Assembly (NCBI GenBank): GCA_047629355.1
Contig: JBLHWU010000325.1
Coordinates: 1-5,526 of the forward strand
DNA from: CAYUNA01 sp047629355
GTDB taxonomy: Bacteria > Bacteroidota > Bacteroidia > Chitinophagales > Saprospiraceae
DNA: 5,526 bases
Reading direction: 5' to 3'
Position 1 is the first letter of the stretch, and each line of letters begins with the position of its first letter. Under the pieces are notes generated by a model. The model was not told the DNA's origin. It ran no database searches and saw only the letters and a program-made list of their open reading frames with translations. Below, piece by piece: positions 5,228 through 5,526 of this stretch. A program made the translations under genes and the position numbers.

Positions 5228-5526
5228 TTACGGACAATCAACCACCACTTTTCCCAAATTCTTAACGCCGTTATCGTAGCTTTTTTCATCAAAAACCACC
5301 GATGGGTCAACTGACATTTTTGCACTTTTATTTCCTAAAGGCAACGTTCTAATCAACGGAATTTTTCCAAGAAAATCATCGCTGCCATGAATCCGGTCAT
5401 TCGGCGAACCACCCCAATAAACTTCGCCTGTAAAAGCCCATTTTTCGAGATTGTTGTGGGTAGCATCTGGGAAAACTAAGTTGATTCGATTGCGACAATA
5501 GGCGTAATCATTTTTAGCTGTTTCTG
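5228..5526 (-). CDS. Hypothetical protein, C-terminal fragment (start beyond right edge)
   Basis: The minus-strand frame from 5524 is open for 98 codons to TAA at 5228-5230. The other two minus-strand frames stop at once or after 16 codons at the right edge. The product is polar and looks like a folded soluble or exported domain. It contains AYCRNRINLVFPDATHNN near the start, WAFTGEVYWGG in the middle, PNDRIHGSDDFLGKIPLIRTL, and ends KNLGKVVVDCP. Two cysteines are present, one near each end. I do not recognise the family and assign no function. The real gene may be much longer. It converges on the phosphatidyltransferase gene and probably ends at or near the inverted repeat at 5045-5173. Confidence 0.65.
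   Translation of the reverse strand, partial: ETAKNDYAYCRNRINLVFPDATHNNLEKWAFTGEVYWGGSPNDRIHGSDDFLGKIPLIRTLPLGNKSAKMSVDPSVVFDEKSYDNGVKNLGKVVVDCP

Noticed and set aside
5119..5325. 68-codon minus-strand open frame.
   Set aside because: It is out of frame with the longer partial CDS ending at 5228, overlaps it, and runs through the 5148-5173 repeat; its composition is not protein-like.

Overview
The window is AT-rich chromosomal DNA, most likely from a member of the Bacteroidota. The evidence is an nqr-type sodium-pumping NADH dehydrogenase locus, A-rich rather than Shine-Dalgarno leaders, two matches to the Bacteroidota -7 promoter element TAnnTTTG, and intergenic repeats of a type common in that phylum. 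A Saprospiraceae-like host is possible, but that is an impression and cannot be shown from this window.

Layout. Bases 1-1125 (minus) hold nqrB, cut by the left edge. Bases 1126-1240 are an intergenic spacer built of two inverted arrays of 7-bp units. Bases 1241-2878 (minus) hold nqrA, which carries an unusual ~96-residue N-terminal extension with a signal peptide and a membrane segment. A leader of about 150 nt with a perfect 20-bp palindrome and a good -7 box (3038-3045) precedes it. nqrA and nqrB are transcribed leftwards, presumably as the start of an nqrABCDEF operon whose remainder is outside the window.

Bases 3046-4147 hold no intact gene. They contain, in order, a long hairpin (3092-3151), three copies of a GC-rich repeat (3213-3343), a 167-bp foldback element with 71-bp arms (3390-3556), the frameshifted C-terminal third of an IS4-family transposase (3557-3942) and another AT-rich stem-loop (3996-4036). 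This looks like a graveyard of mobile and repeat DNA upstream of nqrA.

Bases 4221-4985 (plus) encode a CDP-alcohol phosphatidyltransferase family membrane enzyme with a complete active-site signature, preceded by a second -7 box. It converges with the C-terminal end of an unrecognised protein (5228 to the right edge, minus). The 242-bp convergent gap holds an inverted pair of a CCCCCGAC...CTAAAG...GGAG repeat that could act as a two-way terminator.

Working together: NqrA and NqrB are subunits of one respiratory complex (NADH to quinone, Na+ export). The phosphatidyltransferase belongs to phospholipid synthesis and has no evident operon link to nqr. I found no complete novel multi-gene system. 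The most noteworthy points are the membrane-anchored form of NqrA and the dense set of structured repeats around it.
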